Shown: positions 45,441 to 54,850 of the stretch, in pieces | Layout: every line of letters begins with the position of its first letter | Numbering within the stretch: position 1 is the stretch's first letter | Made by a program: the position numbers and the translations under genes | DNA from: Weeksella virosa DSM 16922 | GTDB lineage: Bacteria > Bacteroidota > Bacteroidia > Flavobacteriales > Weeksellaceae | DNA: 64,000 nucleotides | NCBI RefSeq assembly: GCF_000189415.1 | Contig: NC_015144.1 | Location: 310,001 to 374,000 of the forward strand | Reading direction: 5' to 3' | Notes under the pieces: model-generated | The model's database searches: none | Seen by the model: only the letters and a program-made list of their open reading frames with translations | What the model was told of the DNA's origin: nothing

Positions 45441-46250
45441 ATGGCAGAATTTAATTTAAAAGATTTAGAAAACATTGCGAATAAGCAATTCATTATTGAT
45501 TATCTGGTTGATCATAAAATAATTAAGGAACAAAATTTTCTGGATCAATTGGCTTATGAAAAAAAATTAGAGCATTTACAAAAAAGGTTAAACCGTTTAC
45601 AAAACAAGATAATCACAGAGAACAAGCGTGTTTTGGTTATTTTCGAGGGGCGTGATGCCGCTGGAAAAGGAGGAACGATTTCTAGAATCATTCAATACCT
45701 TAACCCCAAAAAACTACGCGTTGTGAGTTTACCAAAACCCACCGACGAAGAAAGCACACAGTGGTATTTTCAGCGCTATATCAAAGAATTACCCAATGCT
45801 GGAGAGATGGTTTTTTTCGATCGTTCTTGGTATAATCGTTCTGTCGTAGAGCCCGTTTTTGGTTTTTGTACTCAACAGCAACATGCGCAATTTGAAGAAG
45901 ATGTGAATAAAGTAGAAGAATTGTTGCAACGAGATGGCATACATATCATCAAGATATTTTTGTCGATTAGCAAAGAAGAGCAAGCAAAACGTTTAAAGGA
46001 ACGAAAAACCGATCCTTTGAAACAATGGAAATTAGGAACCTTGGATAAAAAAGCACAAGAACTGTGGGATACATACACATATTACATCGATAAAATGCTC
46101 AAAAACACGCACAAAAGTGTTCCCTGGGTGGTCATCAAAACTGATGATAAATATACAGCAAGACTGACAGCAATTTCTTACTTGGTTAATGAATTATGCA
46201 CTGAAAATAAAGAAAAATACGATGAAAGTTTAGTGACAGTTTATAAATGA
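45441..46250 (+). CDS. ppk2: Polyphosphate kinase 2
   Basis: 269 residues. Walker A FEGRDAAGKGGTI, lid arginines in FFDRSWYNRSVVEPVFGF, and TDPLKQWKLGTLD, as in PPK2 class I-like enzymes that use polyphosphate to make NTP from NDP. Cytoplasmic. Its TGA overlaps the ATG of the next, truncated gene (ATGA). Confidence 0.95.
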   Translation: MAEFNLKDLENIANKQFIIDYLVDHKIIKEQNFLDQLAYEKKLEHLQKRLNRLQNKIITENKRVLVIFEGRDAAGKGGTISRIIQYLNPKKLRVVSLPKPTDEESTQWYFQRYIKELPNAGEMVFFDRSWYNRSVVEPVFGFCTQQQHAQFEEDVNKVEELLQRDGIHIIKIFLSISKEEQAKRLKERKTDPLKQWKLGTLDKKAQELWDTYTYYIDKMLKNTHKSVPWVVIKTDDKYTARLTAISYLVNELCTENKEKYDESLVTVYK

Positions 46251-46420
46251 AAAGGTATGAGTTTTTTATGATTCTGAGAAGATATCCTTCTCTTTTCGAG
46301 GCTGAATTAGCTAAAAGTATATTAGAATCCTACAATATCTATGCAGAAGTGCTGGATAAGAATCTTGCTTTTTCACTCTATGGTGCTACCATATCACAGT
46401 GTTGTGTGAAACCATTGTGA
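46247..46420 (+). pseudogene. DUF2007-type protein, truncated
   Basis: 57 codons from ATG 46247: MKRYEFFMILRRYPSLFEAE, LAKSILESYNIYAEVLDKN, the usual start of DUF2007 (a small regulator-like domain), then SLYGATISQCCVKPL and stop. The normal second half (G-x-x-L-x-V) is missing, so the gene was cut by the insertion of the foreign segment that follows. Translation would be coupled to ppk2. Confidence 0.65.
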
Positions 46421-46626
46421 CACACGCTCGTGTGAAATTTCAACGTTCAGCCAACGATTGGTAAAGCTAAAGTAATATCGTATAAACAAAGAGAAATTCA
46501 ACTCGGACAACTCAAATAGGGAAAGACAATAAGAATCGTTTAGAAATATTTCGCTTTAATGCAGGAAAACAACGCCTTGTTTTTCCGCCAAATCATCCAT
46601 ACAACAAAGTCAAGGATGCAGATAAA
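46421..46626 (+). pseudogene. Degenerate upstream part of the zincin gene
   Basis: Protein-like fragments in shifting frames: THARVKFQRSANDW, then KVISYKQREIQLGQLK, then NRLEIFRFNAGKQRLVFPPN running without a stop into the gene at 46627. A stop and at least two frame changes separate the pieces. I read this as the ruined N-terminal part of a longer protein whose C-terminal domain remains. Confidence 0.45.
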
Positions 46627-47286
46627 GTGAAAAAAGAAGTTAAAAAATCTAAGAAAATTGAAAATAAGTTTGTTCCAAAAATAATTAATAAATACGAGGA
46701 AAAAATTGGTGTAAAAATTAATCGTGAGTTCTTTTCTAACTTAGAAGAAGAAACACCATTACATTTTGTTAATCCAAAAGGTTCTGGTGTAAAAAGCTCA
46801 GGCGCATATTTTCATCCAACACAAAATTTTGTGAAAATTCCAATAGATGATCGAAGAAAAAATTCGCCTTGGTATGGTGAAGCTATTTTTTACCATGAAT
46901 ATGGACATGCAATAGATTGGCAAAAAGGATTGAAAAAGCTTGATAGTTTAACTAAATTAATGGATAAACATCGAGATGTTATCAAAAAAGATATTGAAAA
47001 ATATAAAAAATTAGATCAAAAAATTCATGAATTAGGTTTTAGAGCCTATAAAAATAATAATCATGATTTAATGGAAATGGTTGGTGCTGTTAGAGATACA
47101 TTGAAGTCAATAGATATTAGGATTGGTTCTGGTCATCCAGATAATTACTTTAAAAAGAAAGGTAATTCAGAAGCTGAATTTATAGCACATGCATTTGAAA
47201 ACAAATTTAAAGGGAATGTAGTATTTAAAAAATACTTACCTGAAATGTATGAAGATATGATAAAATGGTTAGATAATTCGTTGTAA
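46627..47286 (+). CDS. Zincin-like protease domain protein, remnant of a larger gene
   Basis: 219 residues from a GTG start; the frame is open 141 bases further upstream. HExxH motif AIFYHEYGHAIDWQKG with a possible third ligand in EAEFIAHAFENKF. Such zincins occur as toxin domains at the end of polymorphic toxins and in phage head proteins; a minor-head or toxin origin is likely, but I cannot name the family. Lysine-rich N-terminus. Surrounded by broken genes and a truncated IS, so it may not be expressed. Confidence 0.6.
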   Translation: MKKEVKKSKKIENKFVPKIINKYEEKIGVKINREFFSNLEEETPLHFVNPKGSGVKSSGAYFHPTQNFVKIPIDDRRKNSPWYGEAIFYHEYGHAIDWQKGLKKLDSLTKLMDKHRDVIKKDIEKYKKLDQKIHELGFRAYKNNNHDLMEMVGAVRDTLKSIDIRIGSGHPDNYFKKKGNSEAEFIAHAFENKFKGNVVFKKYLPEMYEDMIKWLDNSL

Positions 47287-47496
47287 TTATACCAACTTAA
47301 TATTATCAATTGTAATTTCATCAACCATTTCATCGATGAGCTGAATTTTTTTATTTTCTTTTTCAGCCTGTTCAAGAAGTTTTTCAAATGGTTTACCAAT
47401 ACTAATCATACAAGAATACACAAGACTTGCATAAGCATCTTGTTCTGATCCTGAATAATCTCTTTGGTTAATATATTTTTCTAAAACTGTTGACAT
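47287..47496 (-). CDS. Small acidic protein, unknown
   Basis: 69 residues from ATG 47496 (MSTVLEKYINQRDYSGSEQD); a start 57 bases upstream is open but the added part does not look like protein. Helical, acidic (EMVDEITIDNIKLV at the end). It is convergent with the zincin gene, its stop adjacent to the zincin stop. Could be a leftover immunity-type partner, but orientation is atypical for that. Confidence 0.5.
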   Translation of the reverse strand: MSTVLEKYINQRDYSGSEQDAYASLVYSCMISIGKPFEKLLEQAEKENKKIQLIDEMVDEITIDNIKLV

Positions 47497-47565
47497 AATC
47501 ACAAATTTACAAAATAATTCAATATGAAACCGATAATCGAATATTTTCAACAAATATTACAAGAT

Positions 47566-47859
47566 TTACAGATTGGGCTTTGGATAAATGACTTCTATGC
47601 CCATTTTTTTCATCAATCGACGAATCCGTTTATAATTGACCTGATAGCCGACTTCCTCCAGTTCATTCTTGATCCGAAGCACACCAAAGCTGGGATATTT
47701 CATGTTAATCCGGTCTATTTCCTTCATAATATCCAGATTCAAATCCGTTTCTGCGTTCGGTTTAAAGTAAAGACCACTACGGTTTATTTCAAGTAGTTTA
47801 CATTGCTTGCGAATACTCAATGGATGCTTTTTGTTCACCATTTTCAGTCGCTGTTTCAC
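47566..47859 (-). pseudogene. IS3 OrfB fragment
   Basis: 97 codons: HTH_21 part RKQCKLLEINRSGLYFKP and YPSFGVLRIKNELEEVGYQV, stopping at the break. The DDE core is missing. ATG overlaps orfA by four bases. Confidence 0.85.
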
Positions 47860-48167
47860 GGTTTGATCTTCAGATAACTTTTTTTTAAAAAGTCATTTTC
47901 CATTTCCAGCTGACCAATCTTCTGATAGAGTTTATCAACCTGATTATCAGTATCCTCTTTTTTGTTTTTAGAAGCAAATGCGTTTTCTGCATTATCCAGA
48001 AACTCTCGTTTCCAGATGCTGATCTGATTGGGGTGAATCTCAAAACGCTTGGCCAGTTCGCTGAGAGTTTCTCTCTCCCTTGAAGCTTCAATGGCAACTT
48101 TGGTCTTGAAGGCAATGTAAATTTTCTTCTGCTTTTTTTCATCATTATACGAGTTAAAATTAATCAT
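47856..48167 (-). CDS. IS3 OrfA
   Basis: 103 residues from ATG 48167 (MINFNSYNDEKK); an ATG nine bases earlier is possible. Helix-turn-helix LSELAKRFEIHPNQISIWKR and a leucine-zipper tail (IGQLEMENDFLKKSYL). Intact, but without OrfB it cannot transpose. Confidence 0.85.
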   Translation of the reverse strand: MINFNSYNDEKKQKKIYIAFKTKVAIEASRERETLSELAKRFEIHPNQISIWKREFLDNAENAFASKNKKEDTDNQVDKLYQKIGQLEMENDFLKKSYLKIKP

Positions 48168-48369
48168 TATTTTCAACTTAACCCGTGGTCCGAATTTTGG
48201 GGAGTATTATAATATTTTCTTTTGATCAGATAAATTTCGTTTTATACAACTTAGTATTTCTATAAAACACATACCTTTTAAAAATAAGCTAAATACACTT
48301 AATATCAATGACTTATATACAGAATACATACTTTATTTAAAATAATGTATGTATTTTAACTTGTAAACA

Positions 48370-48400
48370 TTTGTAAATAACAGAATTATAATTAATTTTG
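48370..48400 (+). promoter_or_regulatory. Bacteroidota-type promoter of rplS
   Basis: -33 element TTTG at 48370-48373 and -7 element TAATTTTG at 48393-48400, spacer 19 bases, matching the TTTG / TAnnTTTG consensus of Bacteroidota sigma-A. Start expected near 48406. Confidence 0.8.
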
Positions 48401-48407
48401 CACTCGC

Positions 48408-48447
48408 ATTGATTAACCTCTGACGAAAGACGTGAATGTTGGTCAAT
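48408..48447 (+). promoter_or_regulatory. Structured 5' leader of rplS
   Basis: Ten-base-pair stem ATTGATTAAC / GTTGGTCAAT (two G-U pairs) closing a 20-base loop CTCTGACGAAAGACGTGAAT, starting about two bases after the predicted transcription start and 26 bases before the ATG. Position and structure fit an autoregulatory ribosomal-protein leader for L19; leaders of this kind have been proposed for Flavobacteria. Confidence 0.55.
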
Positions 48448-48473
48448 TTAAATAACTGTTTATTATTACTAAA

Positions 48474-48824
48474 ATGGAAAATTTAGTTAAATACGTACAA
48501 GATAAATACGTAGCTAAAAAAGAATTCCCAGCATTTGCTGCGGGTGACACTATTACTGTTTACCAAGAAATTACTGAAGGTGGAAAATCACGTGTTCAGT
48601 TCTTTAGAGGAGTTGTTATTCAACGTAGAGGACATGGAGCTACCGAAACTTTCACTATCCGTAAGATGAGTGGTGATGTTGGAGTAGAGCGTATTTTCCC
48701 AGTGAATTTACCTGCTATCCAAAAGATAGAAGTGAACAAAAGAGGTAAAGTTCGTAGAGCTCGTATCTTCTACTTCAGAAATCTTAGAGGTAAAAAAGCT
48801 CGTATCAAAGATGCGTCTTTCTAG
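48474..48824 (+). CDS. rplS: 50S ribosomal protein L19
   Basis: 116 residues, normal length. Family motifs FAAGDTITVYQEITEGGKSR, VQFFRGVVIQRRGHG, IFPVNLPAIQKIEV and the C-terminal RIFYFRNLRGKKARI. Sits at the 30S-50S interface. Single gene with its own promoter, leader and terminator. Confidence 0.98.
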   Translation: MENLVKYVQDKYVAKKEFPAFAAGDTITVYQEITEGGKSRVQFFRGVVIQRRGHGATETFTIRKMSGDVGVERIFPVNLPAIQKIEVNKRGKVRRARIFYFRNLRGKKARIKDASF

Positions 48825-48850
48825 AAAGAAAATTATTTCACAAAACAAGA

Positions 48851-48885
48851 AAAACCGTTTGTTTATTCACAAACGGTTTTTTTAT
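48851..48885 (+). terminator. Terminator of rplS
   Basis: Stem AAACCGTTTGT / ACAAACGGTTT with a six-base loop and a run of T. Confidence 0.92.
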
Positions 48886-48957
48886 ATAGATACCCTCCCA
48901 AAAAATTCTTATCTCTAAACTACTATTCTCTGAGAAGGATTTTTTTTGCCCCAACTT

Positions 48958-49524
48958 CTATCGAACAAATTTTGTAATAATCGCCAAGGCTTCATCTTTT
49001 GCAGCAGCCAAATCATCATTCATCAAAAGAACATCAAACCTTGAAGCAGCTGCCATTTCTATATCTGCTTTGTCTAGACGCTGTTTCAGTTTATCCTCGC
49101 TTTCGGTATTGCGCGTGATGAGTCGGTCTCGCAAAATCTCTAAAGAAGGAGGCTGTACAAAAACCGTTAAGCATTGGTCACCATATATATTCTTAATATT
49201 CAGAGCACCTTCTACATCCATATCAAAAATCACAGAATGCCCATCTTTGGTAATTCGTTCTATTTCAGATTTTAGAGTGCCGTAATAATTATTGTGATAC
49301 ACTTCTTCCCACTCAACAAACTCTTCATCATCAATACGTTTCTTAAACTCTTCGGGAGATATAAAGTAATAATCTTTTCCGTCGATTTCTCCTTCTCGTT
49401 TATTTCTTGTGGTACATGAAACCGAAAAAGACAGATTATCTAATTTCTCTAGAGCATGCTTCACCAAAGTAGTTTTGCCTGCACCCGATGGAGCCGAAAA
49501 TACTATTAACTTCCCTTTTTGCAT
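48958..49524 (-). CDS. gmk: Guanylate kinase
   Basis: 188 residues. P-loop FSAPSGAGKTTLVKH, then FSVSCTTRNKREGEIDGKDY and the GMP-binding YYFISPEEF and the Y in YHNNYYGTLKSEI; lid NTESEDKLKQRLDKA. Converts GMP to GDP. Its ATG overlaps the yicC stop by one base. Confidence 0.97.
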   Translation of the reverse strand: MQKGKLIVFSAPSGAGKTTLVKHALEKLDNLSFSVSCTTRNKREGEIDGKDYYFISPEEFKKRIDDEEFVEWEEVYHNNYYGTLKSEIERITKDGHSVIFDMDVEGALNIKNIYGDQCLTVFVQPPSLEILRDRLITRNTESEDKLKQRLDKADIEMAAASRFDVLLMNDDLAAAKDEALAIITKFVR

Positions 49525-50384
49525 TACAAAATATTTAGGCTTTGTTCTTTTATTTTTTCTAATTCATCTTTCATCTGAACGACAATTTTTTGCATTTCAG
49601 AATGATTTGATTTTGACCCTAAAGTATTGATTTCTCTACCAATCTCTTGAGTAATAAACCCTAGTTTTTTCCCATTTGATTGGTTTTGATTTAATTCTGT
49701 CAGAAAATATTCGCAATGATTTTTCAATCGAACTTTTTCCTCCGTTACATCCAAACGTTCTAAATAAAAAACAATCTCTTGCTCTAATCGATTGTGATCA
49801 ACATCTACAGAAAATTCCTCTAAACGCTTCATCATTCGCTCTCTAACAGCAGCAATTCGCTCATCCTCAAAAGGTTCTATCCCCAAAAGTAATGATAAAA
49901 TATTCTCGATATGCAACTGTAACTCTTGGGCTAAAACAGTACCTTCATCTAGCCGAAATTGTATAAGGCTATCGAGCGCTTCATTGATTCCGACCAGTAT
50001 ATTATTCCACTCCTCAGCTTCTAAATCCTCCTGCGGCGTATGCAAAACATCGGGTAAACGCAAAATAGTTGGCAACAATTCTGCCTCGGACACCTCTGGC
50101 GTTATCGCCTTGAAATCTTGGATATATGCCCGTATCAATTCTGCATTTATTTTTTGACAACGAGCCACTGCGGTCAGTTCACAGCTCAGTATGATGTCTA
50201 CTTTCCCACGTTGTAATTTTTCTGAAATCAGATTGCGAATTTCTAATTCTTTTGCTCTATAAAAAGAAGGAATTCGAGTAATAAGGTCTAAATTCTTACT
50301 GTTCAATGATCGTATTTCGATCGTTACTTTTTTCTCTGGTAGTTCTACAACGGACTTACCAAATCCGGTCATGGATTGTATCAT
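49524..50384 (-). CDS. yicC: YicC-family endoribonuclease/stress protein
   Basis: 286 residues from ATG 50384 (MIQSMTGFGKSVVELPEKK), the conserved family start; an in-frame ATG 24 bases upstream is possible. Contains RSLNSKNLDLITRIP, the DUF1732-type C-terminus (KKLGFITQEIGREINTLGSK and MKDELEKIKEQSLNI). YicC proteins are RNA endonucleases linked to stationary phase. Coupled with gmk. Confidence 0.93.
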   Translation of the reverse strand: MIQSMTGFGKSVVELPEKKVTIEIRSLNSKNLDLITRIPSFYRAKELEIRNLISEKLQRGKVDIILSCELTAVARCQKINAELIRAYIQDFKAITPEVSEAELLPTILRLPDVLHTPQEDLEAEEWNNILVGINEALDSLIQFRLDEGTVLAQELQLHIENILSLLLGIEPFEDERIAAVRERMMKRLEEFSVDVDHNRLEQEIVFYLERLDVTEEKVRLKNHCEYFLTELNQNQSNGKKLGFITQEIGREINTLGSKSNHSEMQKIVVQMKDELEKIKEQSLNIL

Positions 50385-50510
50385 ACTTCTTGGGTAAATA
50401 GGTTGCAAATTTACATTAATTATCTATGAAATAAACGAAAATAATCCGAAATCACCGCACTATGCTTTCATATTATACAGATTCTAAATTCAATCATCTC
50501 AATCCATAAA

Positions 50511-50552
50511 AAAAGAGAGGTCAAATTCACTCACTTCTCCCCTCTTTTTTTG
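50511..50552 (-). terminator. Terminator of hutI
   Basis: Stem AAAGAGGGG / CCTCTCTTT (minus strand), separated by about 18 bases, with a T-run after it. Located beyond the hutI stop at 50583. Confidence 0.6.
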
Positions 50553-50582
50553 TATCAAAAAAAACATGTATGTATGTTAACT

Positions 50583-51818
50583 TTATTTTTTTGTATAAAT
50601 TAATCTTCCATCTTTCCAAACATTGGTCGGTTGCAATTGACCTTGTTCATAGATAATATTCCTGAAATCTGAGGTAGAAAAGCTAATAAAATCTCCTATT
50701 TTTTGTTCTGATATTATCCCACGATCCGAAAAGTTTAGCGCTTTTGCAGCTCGAAAAGTAATGGCCGACAATACTTCTGCCATCGATAACTTTTCGAAGG
50801 TTGCCAAGATTGATGCTTGCGTTAATAAATTTCCCATTGGGGCGGATCCTGGATTCCAATCCGAAGCAATCGACACACAACAATTGGCGTCTAATAATTT
50901 CCTTGCTGGTGCATATTGCATCCCAAGCCCTATAGAAGCACCTGGTAAAACGGTTGCTACCACATCCGATTGCGACAACGCCATGATTTCGTCCTTACCC
51001 GAAAATTCTAAATGGTCGGCACTCAATGCTTGATATTTTACAGCTAGTTGGCTTGCTCCTGCAGTAAATTGATCGGCATGAATTGTCAGCTCAAACCCTT
51101 GCTTCTTGGCTTCATTCATATAATAATCTCCTTCTTCTATACTAAAAGCAGATTGTTCTACAAAAATATCTACTCGGTTACATTGATACTCTTTGCGTAA
51201 TACCGGAAAAATTTCTTGTACCAAATGCTCTAAATAATCTCGATTAGACCCTTCAAAATCTTTTGGTTTCATGTGAGCTCCTAGAAAAGTTGTTACCACC
51301 TCTATCGGTGTTTCTTGTTTGGCCATCCCAATTGCTTGCAGCATATTTTTTTCGCCTTCTACCGATAGAGCATAACCACTTTTCACTTCGGCTGTTGTAA
51401 TTCCTTGTGCAATTAATTTATCGATATGATGCAATGTAATGTCTTTTAGTTCGTCTGGTGATTTTGAGCGAGTTTGCGTTACTGTTGACCAAATTCCGCC
51501 ACCGCTTTCGGCAATTTCTAGATAGGTTTTCCCATTTAGACGCATTGCAAAATCTTTGGCTCTATTCCCACCATAGCAAATATGCGTGTGCGAGTCTACA
51601 AAGCCTGGCAACACTACTTGCTCGGTATTTATTTCTTCTAGTTCTATAGCGGGATTTTGTTCTCTTAGCTGCTTGTAATTACCTACTTGTCGAATAAACC
51701 CATTCTCTACGATGATACCACCATTCTCTATCAACTCGAGTTGCTCGTCTTTTATGGTTCCTTTCATTGGTAGATTCCGCATGGTTAGGATTTGAGTAAA
51801 TGGCCCGATTAATTTCAT
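50583..51818 (-). CDS. hutI: Imidazolonepropionase
   Basis: 411 residues. Amidohydrolase zinc site GFVDSHTHICYGG, substrate loop SGGGIWSTVTQTR, zinc His in TIHADQFTAG, and the metal Asp in SIASDWNPGSAPMG. Third step of histidine degradation. No other hut genes are in this window, so the pathway must be encoded elsewhere. Confidence 0.95.
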   Translation of the reverse strand: MKLIGPFTQILTMRNLPMKGTIKDEQLELIENGGIIVENGFIRQVGNYKQLREQNPAIELEEINTEQVVLPGFVDSHTHICYGGNRAKDFAMRLNGKTYLEIAESGGGIWSTVTQTRSKSPDELKDITLHHIDKLIAQGITTAEVKSGYALSVEGEKNMLQAIGMAKQETPIEVVTTFLGAHMKPKDFEGSNRDYLEHLVQEIFPVLRKEYQCNRVDIFVEQSAFSIEEGDYYMNEAKKQGFELTIHADQFTAGASQLAVKYQALSADHLEFSGKDEIMALSQSDVVATVLPGASIGLGMQYAPARKLLDANCCVSIASDWNPGSAPMGNLLTQASILATFEKLSMAEVLSAITFRAAKALNFSDRGIISEQKIGDFISFSTSDFRNIIYEQGQLQPTNVWKDGRLIYTKK

Positions 51819-51884
51819 AGTTTGTTATTTTTTTTTACATTGACAATGTCTATACAAAGAACGGAACTTTCGATGAAATAAAAA

Positions 51885-51915
51885 ACCGTCAACACAGGTT
51901 AACGGTATTTTGGGT
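51885..51915 (-). terminator. Terminator of acnA
   Basis: Nine-base stem ACCGTTAAC / GTTGACGGT (minus strand, one G-U pair) with loop CTGT, followed by T6. Confidence 0.88.
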
Positions 51916-51933
51916 GGGATATTATATCTACTA

Positions 51934-54711
51934 TTATTGTTTCAAATATTCTCGCAATACATATTGTAGAATTCCTTCGTTTTTGAAATATTCTATTTCG
52001 ATATCCGAATCTAATCGTGCGATTACTTTGAAGTCTGTTTCTTTGCCCGACGGATGAATAGCTTTCACAACCAACACTTTATGAGGTTTCAGATCTTCTG
52101 CCAAACCTGTAATGCTAAAGGTTTCGGATCCGTCCAAACCTAAAGTTTCTGCATTTTGTCCTGCTTCAAAAACCAAAGGTGCAACGCCCATTCCGACCAA
52201 ATTACTTCGGTGAATTCTTTCGAAACTTTCGGCAATAACAGCTTTTACACCCAACAAAAAGGTTCCTTTAGCTGCCCAATCTCGCGATGAGCCCGAACCG
52301 TATTCTTTTCCGGCCAAAACAATCAAAGGCGTGTGATCTTTTGCATATTCTTGTGCAGTTTCGTACACTGTTTTCACTTCATTGGTTGGGAAATATCGGC
52401 TGAAACCACCTTCTTTATCAGCTATTTTATTTTTGATACGAACATTGGCAAAGGTTCCGCGCATCATGACTTCGTGATTCCCACGACGAGAACCGTACGA
52501 ATTGAAATCGGTTTGTTGCACCCCATGCTCTTCTAAATATTTCCCCGCAGCAGAATCGGGTCTGAAAGATCCGGCAGGCGAAATATGGTCGGTCGTAACA
52601 GAATCGCCCAAATACAATAAAACTCGAGCATCTTTGATATCCTGAATCGATTCTGGTGTCACTTTTAAATGTTCGAAAAATGGCGCTTCTTTGATATAAG
52701 TCGAATTCGGATTCCATTCGAAATTTTGATCCAAATTCACTTCTAAGTTTTGCCAATCGGTAGAACCATCAAAAATCACATCATACACTTCTTTAAAATC
52801 TTCTTGTTTCATGCATTCGTTGATGGTTTTCACAATCTCTTCTCGGCTCGGCCAAATATCTTTTAGATAAACAGGTTCACCATTCGGATCGTAATCCAAA
52901 GGATCTTCTAACAAATTAACATCCACACGTCCAACCAAAGCGTAAGCAACCACGAGCATTGGAGACATCAAGAAGTTCATTTTCACTTGCGGATGCACAC
53001 GTGCTTCGAAATTTCTATTTCCTGACAAAACAGAAGCAACCACCAACTCACCTTTGTCAACAGCTTCGGCAATTTGTGGTGGCAACGGTCCTGAATTACC
53101 GATACAAGACGTACAACCATACCCTACGTTATGAAAACGCAAAGCATCTAAATCGGCATTCAGTCCAGATCGTTCTAAATATTGCGTCACAACCTTCGAT
53201 CCTGGCGCCAAAGAAGTTTTTACCCAAGATTTGGTGCGCAAACCACGTTCTACAGCATTGCGGGCCAACAATCCTGCACCTACCATTACGGCCGGGTTTG
53301 AGGTGTTGGTACAACTTGTGATTGCAGCGATTACGATGCTTCCGTCACTCAGAACAAATTCTTTATTTTTATTGATAATCCGAACGGATTGAATCGATTC
53401 TTTAACCACTTCGTGCGGGCGAGGATCGGTATTCTCAATCGGAACTTTACCAAACGTAAACTCTGTTCCCGAACCACCATCGGCCAACCATGCAGACTCT
53501 TTTCTGGTAGGAACGCTTTGGTATTCTCGATTGTGTTCGCTTTCTAATAATCCGGCAAATTTTTCGGCTAAATCTTTTACCAATATTTTGTCTTGCGGAC
53601 GTTTTGGTCCAGAAACAGTAGGTTCTAATGAGCCTAAATCGAATTCCACAACAGAAGAATACTTGATTTGTTCTTTCCCGGTTCGCCACAAAAGATTTTC
53701 TTTACAATAATCTTCTACGATATGAATTTGCTCTTGCGAACGGTTGGTAGAATGCATATACTCTAAGGTACGATGATCGATTGGGAAATATGTAACGGTA
53801 CACCCAAACTCAGGCGACATGTTCGAAATTGTGGCGCGATCGGTAACAGTAAGCGAATCTAGACCATCACCAAAAACTTCTACAAATTTACCCACTACGC
53901 CTTTTTCTCTCAATACTTTGGTGATGGATAAAACCATATCGGTAGCGGTACAATGTGCGGGAATTTCACCGGTTAGTTTCAGACCGATAACTTCTGGGCA
54001 TGTAAAGAAAATAGGCTGTCCGAGCATAGCGGCTTCGGCTTCTATTCCACCAACACCCCAAGCAATTACGCCAATTCCGTTGACCATTGGAGTATGCGAA
54101 TCGGTTCCGACCAAAGTATCTGGAAATAACCAACCATCACGCGCGATGACTCCTTTGGCTAAATATTCTAAATTCACTTGGTGACAAATTCCCATTCCGG
54201 GAGGCACAACAGTGAAATTTTTAAGGCCTTTCTGCGCCCATTTTAATAGTTCGTAACGTTCTTTGTTTCGTTCGTATTCCAATTCTACATTTTTCCCATA
54301 CGAATAATCCGTACCGAAATAATCGACTTGTACCGAGTGGTCAATGACCAAATCGACCGGAATAGCCGGATTGATTTTTTGTCCATCTTTGCCTTGTCTT
54401 ACATATTCTGCACGCAAAGACGCCATATCTACAACCGCTGGCACACCCGTAAAATCCTGCATTAGAATTCTAGCCGGTTTGAAGGGAATGTCTTTGTCTA
54501 CCGGTTCGGGTGTCCAATGAATCAGGGTTTGTACGTGTTCGTCGGTAATGCTAAAGCCATCGTAATTGCGTAAAACATTTTCTAATAATATACGAATACT
54601 AAATGGTAAATGATCTACCGAACCTTCGGGTAAATCTTTTAGCGAGCTGTATTGATAACTGGTGTTGTTAACCGTTAGGTTTTTAACGGATTTTGCTTTT
54701 TGATAGTTCAT
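51934..54711 (-). CDS. acnA: Aconitate hydratase A
   Basis: 925 residues, AcnA/IRP1 type. Fe-S cysteines in AAITSCTNTSNP and GYGCTSCIGNSGPL, substrate-site LVGTDSHTPMVNGIGV, and swivel domain KEYGSGSSRDWAAKGTFLLG. Converts citrate to isocitrate in the TCA cycle. Monocistronic, with terminator. Confidence 0.97.
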   Translation of the reverse strand: MNYQKAKSVKNLTVNNTSYQYSSLKDLPEGSVDHLPFSIRILLENVLRNYDGFSITDEHVQTLIHWTPEPVDKDIPFKPARILMQDFTGVPAVVDMASLRAEYVRQGKDGQKINPAIPVDLVIDHSVQVDYFGTDYSYGKNVELEYERNKERYELLKWAQKGLKNFTVVPPGMGICHQVNLEYLAKGVIARDGWLFPDTLVGTDSHTPMVNGIGVIAWGVGGIEAEAAMLGQPIFFTCPEVIGLKLTGEIPAHCTATDMVLSITKVLREKGVVGKFVEVFGDGLDSLTVTDRATISNMSPEFGCTVTYFPIDHRTLEYMHSTNRSQEQIHIVEDYCKENLLWRTGKEQIKYSSVVEFDLGSLEPTVSGPKRPQDKILVKDLAEKFAGLLESEHNREYQSVPTRKESAWLADGGSGTEFTFGKVPIENTDPRPHEVVKESIQSVRIINKNKEFVLSDGSIVIAAITSCTNTSNPAVMVGAGLLARNAVERGLRTKSWVKTSLAPGSKVVTQYLERSGLNADLDALRFHNVGYGCTSCIGNSGPLPPQIAEAVDKGELVVASVLSGNRNFEARVHPQVKMNFLMSPMLVVAYALVGRVDVNLLEDPLDYDPNGEPVYLKDIWPSREEIVKTINECMKQEDFKEVYDVIFDGSTDWQNLEVNLDQNFEWNPNSTYIKEAPFFEHLKVTPESIQDIKDARVLLYLGDSVTTDHISPAGSFRPDSAAGKYLEEHGVQQTDFNSYGSRRGNHEVMMRGTFANVRIKNKIADKEGGFSRYFPTNEVKTVYETAQEYAKDHTPLIVLAGKEYGSGSSRDWAAKGTFLLGVKAVIAESFERIHRSNLVGMGVAPLVFEAGQNAETLGLDGSETFSITGLAEDLKPHKVLVVKAIHPSGKETDFKVIARLDSDIEIEYFKNEGILQYVLREYLKQ

Positions 54712-54850
54712 AACTTTTAGAAGTCAGTTAAATTATTTATTGTTTTATGTGTTTCACACTAAAAGTAGAAAAAAACTAAAAATAATACAACGAACTGAAC
54801 GTTAAAGCTTACTTAAACTTTTCAAATCTATATCTTGGTTATGAGAAATA

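Larger units (their letters stand above)
47566..48206 (-). mobile_element. Truncated IS3-family element
   Basis: The upstream end has the IS terminus TACTCCCCAAAATTCGGACC (minus strand, near 48206). The other end is cut inside orfB after YPKPNL at about 47568, so two thirds of orfB, including the catalytic domain, is lost. Belongs to a different IS3 subgroup from the element at 5620. It lies between the small gene at 47287 and the rplS promoter. Confidence 0.85.

Noticed and set aside
47287-47496. Small gene as a proven immunity partner of the zincin
   Set aside because: It is convergent with, not downstream of, the zincin gene and has no recognised immunity motif, so it is left as unknown.
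47524-47796. Plus-strand ORF opposite the IS3 OrfB fragment
   Set aside because: Antisense to a recognisable transposase, with no support of its own.
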